Positions 48,189 to 59,255 are shown, counted from the stretch's first letter. The stretch is DNA of 64,000 nt from Sediminibacterium ginsengisoli (GCA_945865545.1 CAMBEQ010000011.1:1-64000); one strand, 5' to 3'. Numbers and translations are program-made. The notes: generated from the letters alone by a model not told the origin.

Positions 48189-49031
48189 ATGGACAAAAGA
48201 CCAATGGAAATATGTATCATTAGCGACCTACATTTAGGCACTTTTGGGTGCCAGGCAAAGGAAGCACTTAATTATTTAAAGAGCATAAAGCCTAAAACAC
48301 TTATTTTAAATGGGGATATTATTGATATCTGGCAATTTAACAAACGCTATTTTCCAGCTAGCCATATGGCCGTAATCAAGCAAATTTTTAGCATGGCCAG
48401 TAAGGATACTAAAGTTATTTATATCACGGGGAATCATGATGAGGCATTGCGTAAATATGCCGATTTTGAAATGGGTAATATACAATTAACCGATAAAATT
48501 GTTTTTGAAATTAATGGAGAAAAGAACTGGGTATTTCATGGAGACGTTTTTGATAGAACCACCAAAGGAGGGGCTAAGTTTATTGCGAAATTAGGAGGAT
48601 ATGGATACGACTTATTAATCCTTATTAATAGTGTGCTTAATTGGGGTATGAAAATAATGGGCAAAGAAAAAATGAGTTTTAGTAAGAATGTTAAAAATGG
48701 CGTGAAAAAAGCAGTATCATGGATTAACAATTTTGAACAAATTGCTGCCGAATTGGCTATTGAAAATGATTATCAATATGTGATATGTGGGCACATTCAT
48801 CAGCCACAGCATCGAGTAATTCAAACCGACAAGGGATCTGTCACCTATTTAAATAGTGGGGATTGGATTGAAAATTTAACTTCTTTGGAATATTATGATA
48901 ATGCCTGGAAATTATATCATTATGATCCTAAGCAATTCCAAAATGAAATAGTAAGCAAGAATAAAATAATTAATTTGAAAGAAGAGTTAAGCGTATTAAC
49001 CAAAGAGGTTGCTTTTCAGGTTTCAATGTAA
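48189..49031 (+). CDS. LpxH-like metallophosphoesterase (UDP-2,3-diacylglucosamine diphosphatase family)
   Basis: ISDLHLGTFGC, LNGDIIDIWQFNKRYFP, TGNHDEALR, CGHIHQPQ; start uncertain (48162 or 48189). Confidence 0.88.
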   Translation: MDKRPMEICIISDLHLGTFGCQAKEALNYLKSIKPKTLILNGDIIDIWQFNKRYFPASHMAVIKQIFSMASKDTKVIYITGNHDEALRKYADFEMGNIQLTDKIVFEINGEKNWVFHGDVFDRTTKGGAKFIAKLGGYGYDLLILINSVLNWGMKIMGKEKMSFSKNVKNGVKKAVSWINNFEQIAAELAIENDYQYVICGHIHQPQHRVIQTDKGSVTYLNSGDWIENLTSLEYYDNAWKLYHYDPKQFQNEIVSKNKIINLKEELSVLTKEVAFQVSM

Positions 49032-49042
49032 TTATTTATTAA

Positions 49043-50038
49043 ATGAAAATATTTTACGCCATACAAGGAACAGGCAATGGTCATTTAAGTAGGGCCGAAG
49101 AATTGTATCCCTATTTAAAAAAATATGGAGCTATTGATTTCTTTTTAAGCGGGTCTAATGCGCAATTAAATACATCGCTTCCCATTAAGTACAAAAGCAA
49201 TGGGGTTAGTTTGCATTATAAGAATACGGGAGGAATGGATTATGGTAAAATTACCAAATCGCTGGGGTTTAGTATATACAAAGAAGCCAAAGCTTTGCCT
49301 TTAGAAAAATATGATGTTATCATTAATGATTTTGAATTTATCACCTCTTTAGCATGTAGCTTAAAGAAGAAAAAAAGTATTCAATTTGGGCATCAAGCCA
49401 GTTTTCAAAGTAAATTAACGCCTAGGTCCACTTCCTTTAATCCCATTGGAAACTTGGTTTTGGATAAATTTGTAAAAAGTACTAATTATTTGGGTTTGCA
49501 CTTTGAATCTTATGATAAGAACATTTACAATCCCATCATCAAAGAAGAAATAGTACAAGCAGAAGTGATGGATGACGGGCATATTTCGGTGTATTTGCCT
49601 CAATATTCTATAGCTATTTTATCCCCTTATTTATTAGCCAATCCTTTATTTCACTTTGAAGTTTTTACAAAAGAAGTAAAGGTATTGACTAATTATAAAA
49701 ACATTTCTTTTTATCCTATTGACAATAAAGTTTTTACTAGTAGCTTAATTAGATGCCATGGCATTATCACTGCGGGAGGTTTTGAAACCCCAGCAGAAGC
49801 TATGTATTTAAAAAAGAAAGTATTGAGTATTCCTATCTTAAATCATTTTGAACAAGAATGTAATGGAGCTGCTATGAAAAAATTGGGAGTAAAAGTGATC
49901 AAAAAAATAGATTCAAGTTTTCATCAAATATTTAATGAATGGGTAGCGTCGGAAAATAATATTCAATTTAAATTGACTCATTCTACCGAAGCTATCGTTG
50001 ATATATTGATGCAAAATATCCCTACCAATCATAATTAA
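49043..50038 (+). CDS. MGT/UGT-like glycosyltransferase
   Basis: MKIFYAIQGTGNGHLSRAEELYPYLKKYG; C-terminal GIITAGGFETPAEAMYLKKKVLSIPILNHFEQECNGAAM. Confidence 0.85.
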   Translation: MKIFYAIQGTGNGHLSRAEELYPYLKKYGAIDFFLSGSNAQLNTSLPIKYKSNGVSLHYKNTGGMDYGKITKSLGFSIYKEAKALPLEKYDVIINDFEFITSLACSLKKKKSIQFGHQASFQSKLTPRSTSFNPIGNLVLDKFVKSTNYLGLHFESYDKNIYNPIIKEEIVQAEVMDDGHISVYLPQYSIAILSPYLLANPLFHFEVFTKEVKVLTNYKNISFYPIDNKVFTSSLIRCHGIITAGGFETPAEAMYLKKKVLSIPILNHFEQECNGAAMKKLGVKVIKKIDSSFHQIFNEWVASENNIQFKLTHSTEAIVDILMQNIPTNHN

Positions 50039-50078
50039 TTCAAATTTTCTCACAACACCTAAATAAACCATTTCTATC

Positions 50079-50426
50079 ATGTATTTAATTCAAAATCAAA
50101 ATAAAGAAACTGTAGCGTATATTCAAAATATGATGATATTGGATGCTAGTCAAGAGCAAGTGATTGGCATTCTAATTGGAGATTGTTTTTTTGGAAAAAA
50201 TAAAAAAGTTGTAGGTAAAATATTTAATAAAACGGCATATTTATTAAATGGAGAAATTGTAGGGAAAATTGAACTTAATGCATCTTATAAAAATACAGCC
50301 ATTAAGAAAAGCTTAATGAGTCAGGCATGGGATATATTAATGCATGTAAATGAACATACTGGAGCTTGGATTGAAGAAACAAAAAAATGGAGCAAGACCG
50401 ATCTTGCCAAAAATTTAGAAGCTTAA
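50079..50426 (+). CDS. Hypothetical protein
   Basis: 115 aa ORF; no recognised family. Confidence 0.6.
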   Translation: MYLIQNQNKETVAYIQNMMILDASQEQVIGILIGDCFFGKNKKVVGKIFNKTAYLLNGEIVGKIELNASYKNTAIKKSLMSQAWDILMHVNEHTGAWIEETKKWSKTDLAKNLEA

Positions 50427-50442
50427 AAATAGTTGATTTAAT

Positions 50443-50482
50443 AAAAAAGCCATTGCAGTATTATTCTACAATGGCTTTTTTA
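50443..50482. terminator. Bidirectional terminator between convergent genes
   Basis: AAAAAAGCCATTG-cagtattattcta-CAATGGCTTTTTT. Confidence 0.85.
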
Positions 50483-50495
50483 TGGAGTGTAATGA

Positions 50496-51773
50496 TTATT
50501 TCACCTCACTACCATATATAATGCGCTCAATTTTTCCAGTCAAATCTCCATGTGAATTGGGCGTATGTTGAGTCATGATTAGTACAATTAAATTGTCTTT
50601 AGGATCGGCCCAATAATTGGTACCGTAATAACCACCCCAACTAAATGAACCTTTATTTCTTGGATTTAAATTAGCCGATTTTTCAGAGGTAATCGAAAAT
50701 CCTAATCCAAAATTATCTCTATCATTTTGTGGGCTTACCATAATGGCAGCAGTACGTGGGGCAATAATTTGCTTACCATTGTATTTACCGCCATTCAATA
50801 TCATTTGTAAAAATATGGCGTAATCATAAGCTGTAGAAGACAATCCCGCTCCTCCTGAAAAATATGTTTTTGTAACCAAAGGATAGTTGGGGTTTATATT
50901 TCTGAAAGTAGGTGACCACTCTATAATTTGATTGGCTTCATTTTCGGTATACACTGTAGGCAGGCGATCTGCTTTGGAAGCAGGCACATTAAAGTAAGTA
51001 TCCTTCATACCTAATGGATCAAAAATATTTTTTTGAAAATAATTTTCCAATGTTGTGCCGCTAACTATTTCAACAATACAACCTAGTAAGTCGGTATTTA
51101 AACCATAGGTAAACTTTTCACCTGGTTGATGTCCAAGTGGCAAACTACCTAGTTTTGTCATTTTGTCTAATAAACTTTCTTTGTATTCTCCCAAACCAGA
51201 AGGCACTCCTGCTTTTGTATAAATAGCGTTCATTTTATCAGAGCCAATGTCTGTATAATCAATTCCAGAACTATGGGTTAATAAATCACGAATGGTTATT
51301 TCACGTTTTGCAGGGAAGGTCGTATAAGAAGAATCTTTGGTATTTAATTGATCCAATACTTTTGGATTTTTAAAAGTTGCAATAAAATCAGAAACTTTTT
51401 GATCCAAACCAATTTTACCTTGTTCCACCAATTGCAATACCGCTAAACTAGTGATGGCTTTGGTTTGACTCATAATACGGTAAATGGCATTGGCAGGCAT
51501 TGGTTTTTTACTTGCTTCATTGGCATAGCCTAATCCTTTGTAATAAACTACTTTATTATCTTTTACAATAATGACACTTGTGCCTGTTAGCCAATGATTG
51601 GCAACGTACTTATTTGCTTCTGCATCAATTTGTGCTAATTTTTTATAATCAAAATGAGCGCTCTTGGTTACTTCACTAGAAAGTACTTGACTGTAGGTGC
51701 TAGTTGAAAAAACTAAAACAATAGCTAAGGCTAGCATTAGCTGTTTTAATCTTGAATTGAAATAATTTTTCAT
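50496..51773 (-). CDS. Serine beta-lactamase-like (class C/esterase family) protein
   Basis: YRIMSQTKAITSLAVLQLVEQGKI (SxxK), YGLNTDLLG, signal peptide. Confidence 0.92.
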   Translation of the reverse strand: MKNYFNSRLKQLMLALAIVLVFSTSTYSQVLSSEVTKSAHFDYKKLAQIDAEANKYVANHWLTGTSVIIVKDNKVVYYKGLGYANEASKKPMPANAIYRIMSQTKAITSLAVLQLVEQGKIGLDQKVSDFIATFKNPKVLDQLNTKDSSYTTFPAKREITIRDLLTHSSGIDYTDIGSDKMNAIYTKAGVPSGLGEYKESLLDKMTKLGSLPLGHQPGEKFTYGLNTDLLGCIVEIVSGTTLENYFQKNIFDPLGMKDTYFNVPASKADRLPTVYTENEANQIIEWSPTFRNINPNYPLVTKTYFSGGAGLSSTAYDYAIFLQMILNGGKYNGKQIIAPRTAAIMVSPQNDRDNFGLGFSITSEKSANLNPRNKGSFSWGGYYGTNYWADPKDNLIVLIMTQHTPNSHGDLTGKIERIIYGSEVK

Positions 51774-51830
51774 CTTTGTTATTTTAATTGGTTATAAATT
51801 TTATTATTTATTTTATCAGGACCTAATTTA

Positions 51831-53111
51831 TTATTTTTCATTTTTTACGACCTTCCCTCCAATCATTACAAATTTTACTTTTTCCAATTCGGTAATGTCT
51901 TTTAAGGGGTCTCCTTTCACTGCAATTATATCGGCAAATTTTCCAACCTCAATGGAACCTATTTCTTTATCTTTTTGTAATAGCTGAGCATTTACAATAG
52001 TACCTGCCTGTATGGCTTGCATAGGGGTCATTCCAATTTTAATAAACTCTCCAAATTCGCGTGCCGAATAATTAGCAGGCCAGCCAATAAAATCGGTACC
52101 TACTCCAATTTTTACTCCTTTTTTTACTGCTACACGTAATTTTTCATACATACCAGCTCTTGAATCATTGGCGAGTGCAATGGCTTTGGCTAGCGCTTTG
52201 CTATCTGCTAATTTTTCTTTAAAATATAAATCAATGGTGAGTGTTGGAATTAAATAAGTGCCATGTTGTACCATTAAATCAATCGCCTCTTCATCCATAT
52301 AGGAACCATGTTCAATACTTCTAACACCCGCTTTTACTGCTTGTTTGATGCCTTCATTAGCATGTGCATGCGCCATCACAGGAACTTCTCTTCTTCCGGC
52401 TTCTTCTACTGCCATTTTTAATTCTTCTGGGCTAAAATGTACATTTTGAGGATTATCGCCTGTGGTCATAAATGCGCCAGTTACTAAAATTTTTATCCAA
52501 TCACTTCCATTTTTTATTTCGTTACGAATGGCTTTTCTCACTTCTTCGGGGCCATCTACAATTAAACCATCGGGAATTATTTTTTGTTCATAAGAAATAA
52601 AATTAATGTCCCCTCCGCCACCAGTTACAGATAAATAATGCCCTGCACCATAAATATGCGGACCTACAAAAACTCCTTTATTGATGGCATTTCTAATTTC
52701 TAAATTGGCATAACCAACGTCTTCGTCACCTGCCACACGTAAAGCAGTCCATCCTGCTGAAAGTAAATCCTGTACTGCTTTTAAGCCAGTTAATGTTTTA
52801 GCGGATGAGCTTGCTCGCAAATGACCAACTTGATAATCATCTGAACTATTGTCTGGATGCACATGAGCGTCAATCAATCCAGGTAAAATGGTGTAGTCTC
52901 CTAAATCAATGACTACATATTCTTTACCATACTTATTCGCATTTTCTTTTTTATCAATCGCGATAATTTTATTTTCATTAATGATAATGGCGGGATTTGC
53001 AATTACTTTTCCAGTACCATCAATTAAATTTTTTGCAAGTAGTATTGTTTTTTGACCAAATAAATTGATACTTAGTATAATAAATAGGCAAATACCTATA
53101 ATTGGTTTCAT
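51831..53111 (-). CDS. Secreted amidohydrolase family protein
   Basis: LPGLIDAHVHPD, PVMAHAHANEGIKQAVKAGVRSIEHGS, GTDFIGWP. Confidence 0.92.
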   Translation of the reverse strand: MKPIIGICLFIILSINLFGQKTILLAKNLIDGTGKVIANPAIIINENKIIAIDKKENANKYGKEYVVIDLGDYTILPGLIDAHVHPDNSSDDYQVGHLRASSSAKTLTGLKAVQDLLSAGWTALRVAGDEDVGYANLEIRNAINKGVFVGPHIYGAGHYLSVTGGGGDINFISYEQKIIPDGLIVDGPEEVRKAIRNEIKNGSDWIKILVTGAFMTTGDNPQNVHFSPEELKMAVEEAGRREVPVMAHAHANEGIKQAVKAGVRSIEHGSYMDEEAIDLMVQHGTYLIPTLTIDLYFKEKLADSKALAKAIALANDSRAGMYEKLRVAVKKGVKIGVGTDFIGWPANYSAREFGEFIKIGMTPMQAIQAGTIVNAQLLQKDKEIGSIEVGKFADIIAVKGDPLKDITELEKVKFVMIGGKVVKNEK

Positions 53112-53229
53112 ATTTTTTCTTTTACTTCCCTCAATTTAAATAAAATATTAACTATATACTAATTTGTGTTGCTAACTTTATTATATTTAAACTACTGATA
53201 AACCTGCAAATAAATTAATATTACCTTCT

Positions 53230-54072
53230 ATGGCAAAGTCTTTTTTATCTCTGGAGCAAATAGAAGCCTATCATAGGGATGGGTATGTTATTGTAAAGAA
53301 TTTTTGTTCCAAACAAGAAGTAGATAAGTTGTATTCCACTGCTATACAAGACAATGCCATGGCCAATAATGCGCTTGATTTAAATGATCAGACAGGCAAA
53401 AAAACAAAGCTTTCTTTGTGGTTTACACCGGGCAATGATGTTTTTGGCTATTTAACCAGAAGTGAAAGAATGGTGAATGCAATAGGTCAGTTATTTGATA
53501 ATAAGTCTCCTGCTTGTCATTTTCACTCAAAACTCATGCAAAAAGAACCTAAAGTAGGAGGGGCATGGGAATGGCATCAGGATTATGGGTATTGGTATAA
53601 AAATCAGTTTATGTTCCCTGATCAATTAATAAGTGTAATGGTAGCTTTGACTGCTGCCAATAAACAAAATGGCTGTATTCAAGTCATCAAGGGGTCACAT
53701 AAAATGGGTCGTGTCAATCATGGTTTTGCGGGAGAACAAGTTGGGGCAGACCAGATTATGGTTGATAATGCATTGAAAACCATGGATTTAGTATATGTAG
53801 AGATTGAGCCTGGAGATGCCCTTTTCTTTCATAGCAATATTTTACACCGTTCCGAAGCCAATGTATCGGATAGCCCAAGATGGTCCATTATTTCCTGCTA
53901 TAGTACACAATCTAATTTAGCTTATAATGAGCATTCTAACTCTTGGCATACACCCATTGATATAGTTCCAGATGAAGCATTGTTGAACTGGGAATCTAGT
54001 TCACTTTCTGGGGCCGATTTTTTGAAAAAAGAAAATGATCCTGCTTTGAAAGAAACTGGTTGGGAAAAGTAG
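53230..54072 (+). CDS. Phytanoyl-CoA dioxygenase family protein
   Basis: YHRDGYVIVKNF, WEWHQDYGYWYKNQF, GDALFFHSNILHRSEANVS. Confidence 0.92.
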   Translation: MAKSFLSLEQIEAYHRDGYVIVKNFCSKQEVDKLYSTAIQDNAMANNALDLNDQTGKKTKLSLWFTPGNDVFGYLTRSERMVNAIGQLFDNKSPACHFHSKLMQKEPKVGGAWEWHQDYGYWYKNQFMFPDQLISVMVALTAANKQNGCIQVIKGSHKMGRVNHGFAGEQVGADQIMVDNALKTMDLVYVEIEPGDALFFHSNILHRSEANVSDSPRWSIISCYSTQSNLAYNEHSNSWHTPIDIVPDEALLNWESSSLSGADFLKKENDPALKETGWEK

Positions 54073-54193
54073 AAAAATAATTCATTTTAAGGGCCAATTT
54101 TTTTTAATTACTACTAATATATTTCTTAGTTTTATACGCTACAAAATTTACAATTAATAGCTTAACTGTTAATTAATAAAATGTATATTATTT

Positions 54194-55693
54194 ATGTATT
54201 TATTAGGAATTGATATAGGCACTTCTTTTATTAAATTGTCTTTAGTAGATGCATCTACTCAAAAAAGCATTGTAACTGTTCAATATCCAGATACAGAAAA
54301 TGCAATTATTTCAAAACAAACTGGTTGGGCAGAACAATCACCTAATACTTGGTGGGAGCAAGTACAACAAGGGGCTTTAAAACTTCATGCCGCCGCCTCA
54401 AAAATTAATGCCAAATACGACCCTCAAGCGATCGCGGCTATTGGTATTGCCTACCAAATGCATGGCTTGGTATTGGTAGATAAAAATCAAACTGTTTTAA
54501 GAGATAGTATTATTTGGTGTGATAGTCGTGCAGTAGAATATGGTAACAAAGCTTTTGACACTATTGGCCATGAAAAATGTTTGGCTCATTTATTAAATTC
54601 TCCAGGAAATTTTACAGCTGCGAAATTAGCTTGGGTGAAAAAAAATGAGCCAGCGGTATATCAACAAATTCATAAAATAATGTTGCCTGGTGATTTTATT
54701 GCCATGAAATTAACTGGAGCGATCACTACTACTGTTTCTGCTTTATCAGAAGGTATTTTTTGGGATTTTAAAAACAAAGAAATTTCTAAATCGGTATTGG
54801 AATATTTTGGATTTGACGCTTCTTTTTTCCCAACCATTCAAGAAGTGTTTAGTGATCATGGTTCTTTACAGGCGTCTGTCGCCAATACATTACAATTAAA
54901 AGCGGGTATACCCGTAACTTATAAAGCAGGAGACCAACCCAATAATGCCCTTTCTTTAAATGTATTAGCTCCAGGTGAAGTGGCTGCTACGGCAGGTACT
55001 TCGGGGGTTATTTATGGAGTGGGGGATACCTTGTCTTATGATCAACAATCTAGAGTGAATAGTTTTGCGCATGTAAATCACACTGCAGATAACAATAGAA
55101 TTGGAATGCTATTGTGTATTAACGGAACAGGGATTTTAAATAGTTGGGTGAAAAAAATGATTGGCGTAAACTATGATTACAATCAAATGAACCAAGCGGC
55201 TTCGGGTATTGAAGCGGGAAGCGAAGGTTTAAAAATATTTCCTTTTGGAAATGGAGCAGAACGAATTTTTGAAAATAAAATTTTAGGAGCGCAATTTTCT
55301 GGAATTGATTTAAACAAACATACTGCAGCACATATTTTTAATGCAGCACAAGAAGGCATTGCATTTGCTTTTAGATATGGCTTAGATATTATGCGTGAAA
55401 ACAATTTGCAACCTAATATTATTAGAGCAGGGTATGCTAATTTATTTTTAAGCAAAGTATTTAGCAATGCATTTGTGAATGCTACCGGAGTGCCTGTTGC
55501 GTTATATCATTCAGATGGAAGTGTGGGTGCTGCCATCGGAGCTGGAATAGGATCGGGCATTTATAAAAATGCAGCCGAAGCTTTTTCAGACTTCAAGCCT
55601 TTACAAATTATAGAGCCAACTAAAGTAAAAGAGTATGATGTGCTTTATTTGGATTGGAAAGAACAATTAGAAAAACAACTACTTAATCATTAA
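54194..55693 (+). CDS. xylB: Xylulokinase
   Basis: LLGIDIGTSFIKLSLVD, GWAEQSPNTWWEQ, DSIIWCDSRAVEYG, KAGDQPNNALSLNVLAPGEVAATAGTSGVIYG. Confidence 0.94.
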   Translation: MYLLGIDIGTSFIKLSLVDASTQKSIVTVQYPDTENAIISKQTGWAEQSPNTWWEQVQQGALKLHAAASKINAKYDPQAIAAIGIAYQMHGLVLVDKNQTVLRDSIIWCDSRAVEYGNKAFDTIGHEKCLAHLLNSPGNFTAAKLAWVKKNEPAVYQQIHKIMLPGDFIAMKLTGAITTTVSALSEGIFWDFKNKEISKSVLEYFGFDASFFPTIQEVFSDHGSLQASVANTLQLKAGIPVTYKAGDQPNNALSLNVLAPGEVAATAGTSGVIYGVGDTLSYDQQSRVNSFAHVNHTADNNRIGMLLCINGTGILNSWVKKMIGVNYDYNQMNQAASGIEAGSEGLKIFPFGNGAERIFENKILGAQFSGIDLNKHTAAHIFNAAQEGIAFAFRYGLDIMRENNLQPNIIRAGYANLFLSKVFSNAFVNATGVPVALYHSDGSVGAAIGAGIGSGIYKNAAEAFSDFKPLQIIEPTKVKEYDVLYLDWKEQLEKQLLNH

Positions 55694-55724
55694 TATATTT
55701 ACAAAACAATAAAAAATCAATAAT

Positions 55725-57053
55725 ATGTCAGTACTACTAGGAGAAAAAGAATATTTCAAAGGCATTGGCGCCATAAAATTTGAAGGATTAAATAGTGATA
55801 ATCCTTTAAGCTATCGTTGGTATGATGAAAATAAAATAGTGGCAGGAAAAACCATGAAAGAGTGGTTGCGTTTTGCCGTGGCTTATTGGCATAGCTTTGT
55901 AGGCAATGGTGGAGACCCATTTGGTGAACCCACGCTTATTTATCCTTGGAATGCCAATAGCGATGCAGTGGCTCGTGCTAAAGATAAAGCAGATGCTGCT
56001 TTTGAATTAATTACCAAATTAGGTATGCCTTATTATTGCTTTCATGATGTGGATGTAGTGGATTATACCAATGATGTGAATGAAAATGATAAACGCTTGC
56101 AAGCGCTTACTGCTTATTTAAAACAAAAGCAAGATGCAAGTGGTGTTAAATTATTATGGGGCACTGCCAATGTTTTTAGCAATAAGCGTTATATGAATGG
56201 GGCTTCTACCAATCCAGATTTTCATGTGTTAAGCCATGCTGCAGCACAAGTTAAAGGGGCATTGGATGCCACCATCGCTTTGGGTGGTGAGAATTATGTT
56301 TTCTGGGGCGGACGTGAAGGGTATATGACTTTGTTGAATACCAATATGAAAAGAGAAAAAGAACATTTGGCAAAATTTTTACATACAGCAAAAGATTACG
56401 CAAGAAAAAATGGTTTTAAAGGTACTTTCTTTATTGAGCCGAAACCATGTGAGCCTACCAAGCATCAATATGATTATGATAGTGAAACGGTAATTGGTTT
56501 CTTGCGTCAGTATGATTTATTAAATGATTTCAAATTAAACATCGAAGTAAACCACGCTACATTAGCAGGTCATACTTTCCAACATGAATTACAAGTAGCA
56601 GTGGATGCTGGTATGTTAGGAAGTATAGATGCCAATAGAGGTGATACTCAAAATGGTTGGGATACCGATCAGTTTCCAACGAATATTAATGAATTAGTAG
56701 AATCTATGTTGATTATTGTGGAAGCAGGTGGATTCAAGGGTGGTGGAATTAATTTTGATGCAAAACGCAGAAGAAATTCAACTGACCCTGCAGATTTATT
56801 CCATGCACATATTGGTGGTATAGATACTTTTGCTCGTGCTTTAATAACAGCGGAAGCTGTTTTACAAAAGTCGGACTATAAAAAAATTCGTACCAACAGA
56901 TATGCTTCTTTTGACACTGGTAAAGGAAAAGATTTTGAACAAGGAAAATTAAGTTTAGAAGATTTAAGAGCCTATGCTATTGAAAAAGGAGAACCTGCAG
57001 CTACTAGCGGACAACAAGAGTTCCTAGAAAATATTATTAACCGACATATATAG
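55725..57053 (+). CDS. xylA: Xylose isomerase
   Basis: [60 protein letters not shown]. Confidence 0.97.
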   Translation: MSVLLGEKEYFKGIGAIKFEGLNSDNPLSYRWYDENKIVAGKTMKEWLRFAVAYWHSFVGNGGDPFGEPTLIYPWNANSDAVARAKDKADAAFELITKLGMPYYCFHDVDVVDYTNDVNENDKRLQALTAYLKQKQDASGVKLLWGTANVFSNKRYMNGASTNPDFHVLSHAAAQVKGALDATIALGGENYVFWGGREGYMTLLNTNMKREKEHLAKFLHTAKDYARKNGFKGTFFIEPKPCEPTKHQYDYDSETVIGFLRQYDLLNDFKLNIEVNHATLAGHTFQHELQVAVDAGMLGSIDANRGDTQNGWDTDQFPTNINELVESMLIIVEAGGFKGGGINFDAKRRRNSTDPADLFHAHIGGIDTFARALITAEAVLQKSDYKKIRTNRYASFDTGKGKDFEQGKLSLEDLRAYAIEKGEPAATSGQQEFLENIINRHI

Positions 57054-58375
57054 TGAATCAGGCCCCAGACAATAAACTAGGCCTTTGGACAAGCACTTCA
57101 TTAGTAGTAGGAAATATGATTGGAGCAGGTGTTTTTTTGATGCCTGCTACCCTGGCTGGTTTTGGAGGCATTAGTTTAATTGGTTGGGTTTGTTCTGCGA
57201 TAGGCGCTTTTTTAATTGCAAAAGTATTTGCTCATTTAAGTAAGTTACTTCCAGCTGCGGATGGTGGGCCTTTTGCTTATTCCCAAAAAGGGTTAGGTGA
57301 TTTTGCCGGATTCTTAGTGGCTTGGGGTTATTTAGTATCGGTATGGTGTACCAATGCAGCCATTACAGTTTCTTTTATTAGTGCATTAAGTACTTTTATT
57401 CCTGCTTTGGCTAGCAATTCGGTTTTAGCCATTATCACTGGCTTAGCGACAATTTGGTTTTTAACCTGGGTCAATTCCTTAGGCATTTTAACTTCGGGGT
57501 TGGTTCAATTAATTTCCACCATATTAAAAATGGTACCAATTGTTTTAATTGGCATTGTTGGATTATTTTATATTCATTGGGAAAATTTCTTACCTTTTAA
57601 TTCAAGTGGCACTTCCACCATTACGGCCATCACTGCTACTACTACTTTAACTTTTTTTGCTTTTTTAGGAATTGAATGTGCTACCATTCCATCGGGTAGT
57701 GTGGCCAATTCGGCAGCTACTGTGGCGAAGGCTACTACTATGGGGACGCTTATTGCAACAGTAGTTTATATAGTAAGTTCAGTAAGTATTATGGGTATGA
57801 TTCCTGCTGCAACGTTAAAACATAGTGTAACTCCTTTTGCCGATGCGGCTGTTTTAATTTGGGGACATGGCGCGGAGTACTGGGTGAGTGCTGGAGTGGC
57901 CATTGCTGCTTTTGGTGCCTTGAATGGGTATATATTAATACAAGGACAATTGCCTTATGCTATTGCTAAAGATCAATTATTTCCTAAACTTTTTACTCGA
58001 AAAAATAAAAAAGGGGTGCCTGTATTAGGCGTGGTCATTTCAAGTGTATTTGTTTCTGTATTAATGAGTATGAATTATACCAAAGGATTAGTAGAGCAGT
58101 TTAAATTTTTAATGTTAATGACTACTTCTACGATTTTAATACCCTATATTTTTTGTACCGCTTCTTATTTAATCATGCGATTTAAATTGCCTTTTAGATC
58201 AAGTAAATATTTAGCCTATGCTATTTTGTTAGCTACACTAACTTTTATATTTTGCTTGTGGTTGATGATAGGCTTAGGACAAGAAACTGTTTTCTGGGGC
58301 TTTTTCTTAACGATGACCTCGGTGCCAATCTATGTTTTTGCAGTTGCAAAAAGAGATAAAAATTTAATTCAATAA
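57053..58375 (+). CDS. APC family amino acid permease (arginine/agmatine antiporter-like)
   Basis: GLWTSTSLVVGNMIGAGVFLMPATLAGFGGISLIGW; GTG start overlaps the xylA stop. Confidence 0.9.
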   Translation: MNQAPDNKLGLWTSTSLVVGNMIGAGVFLMPATLAGFGGISLIGWVCSAIGAFLIAKVFAHLSKLLPAADGGPFAYSQKGLGDFAGFLVAWGYLVSVWCTNAAITVSFISALSTFIPALASNSVLAIITGLATIWFLTWVNSLGILTSGLVQLISTILKMVPIVLIGIVGLFYIHWENFLPFNSSGTSTITAITATTTLTFFAFLGIECATIPSGSVANSAATVAKATTMGTLIATVVYIVSSVSIMGMIPAATLKHSVTPFADAAVLIWGHGAEYWVSAGVAIAAFGALNGYILIQGQLPYAIAKDQLFPKLFTRKNKKGVPVLGVVISSVFVSVLMSMNYTKGLVEQFKFLMLMTTSTILIPYIFCTASYLIMRFKLPFRSSKYLAYAILLATLTFIFCLWLMIGLGQETVFWGFFLTMTSVPIYVFAVAKRDKNLIQ

Positions 58376-58385
58376 TTAATTCTAC

Positions 58386-59255
58386 ATGAACGCACATTCA
58401 GAATCAGGAAAATTAAGTTCTTTATTTATAAAAAAAGCGGCTGCTGCATTTATTGATGATGCACATATTACTCAACATTGGGAAGCTTTAAATTATCTAG
58501 GTAAACCTGAAATACACAAAGCACTCATTGAATATGAGGCCTTTGAAAAAATATTCAAAGACCATGGGGCAGCTATACATTATTTCCCAGAGGAGGATAC
58601 AGTGAACATGGATTCCATTTATTGCAGAGACGCTTCTATTGCCACCAGTAAGGGAATGATTATTTGCACTATGGGAAAAGAAGGGCGAAAATACGAACCT
58701 GCTGCACAACAAAAAGCTTTTGAAGCGGCAGGCATTCCTGTATTGGGGGTCATTACAGCACCAGGTACTATTGAAGGAGGAGATGTGGCTTGGCTGGATT
58801 CAAAAACATTAGCTATAGGGCATACTTATAGAACCAATAAAGAAGGAATTGAGCAAATTACTGCCTTATTAAAACCATTAGGTGTGGAAGTAATTACTGT
58901 TCCTATGCCCCATTACAGAGGACCTTCGGATGTATTTCATTTGATGTCGGTATTAAGTCCGGTGGATAATAATTTAGCGGTAGTCTATTCTCCTTTAATT
59001 CCTATTATTTTTAGAAATGAATTAATTGCTCGTGGGTTTGAACTAGTAGAAGTACCCGAATCTGAATTTGATAGCATGGGTTGCAATGTTTTAGCATTAG
59101 CTCCTCGTATTTGTTTAATGGTCAAAGGGAATCCTATTACAAAATCTCGTTTAGAAGTAGCCGGTTGTAAAGTAATAGAATACGAAGGTGCCGAAATAAG
59201 TGTGAAAGGTGGCGGTGGACCTACTTGTTTAACAAGACCTATTTCAAGAGTTTAA
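58386..59255 (+). CDS. DDAH/arginine deiminase superfamily hydrolase
   Basis: YCRDASIATSKGMII, GTIEGGDVAWLD, GGGGPTCLTRPI catalytic Cys. Confidence 0.88.
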   Translation: MNAHSESGKLSSLFIKKAAAAFIDDAHITQHWEALNYLGKPEIHKALIEYEAFEKIFKDHGAAIHYFPEEDTVNMDSIYCRDASIATSKGMIICTMGKEGRKYEPAAQQKAFEAAGIPVLGVITAPGTIEGGDVAWLDSKTLAIGHTYRTNKEGIEQITALLKPLGVEVITVPMPHYRGPSDVFHLMSVLSPVDNNLAVVYSPLIPIIFRNELIARGFELVEVPESEFDSMGCNVLALAPRICLMVKGNPITKSRLEVAGCKVIEYEGAEISVKGGGGPTCLTRPISRV

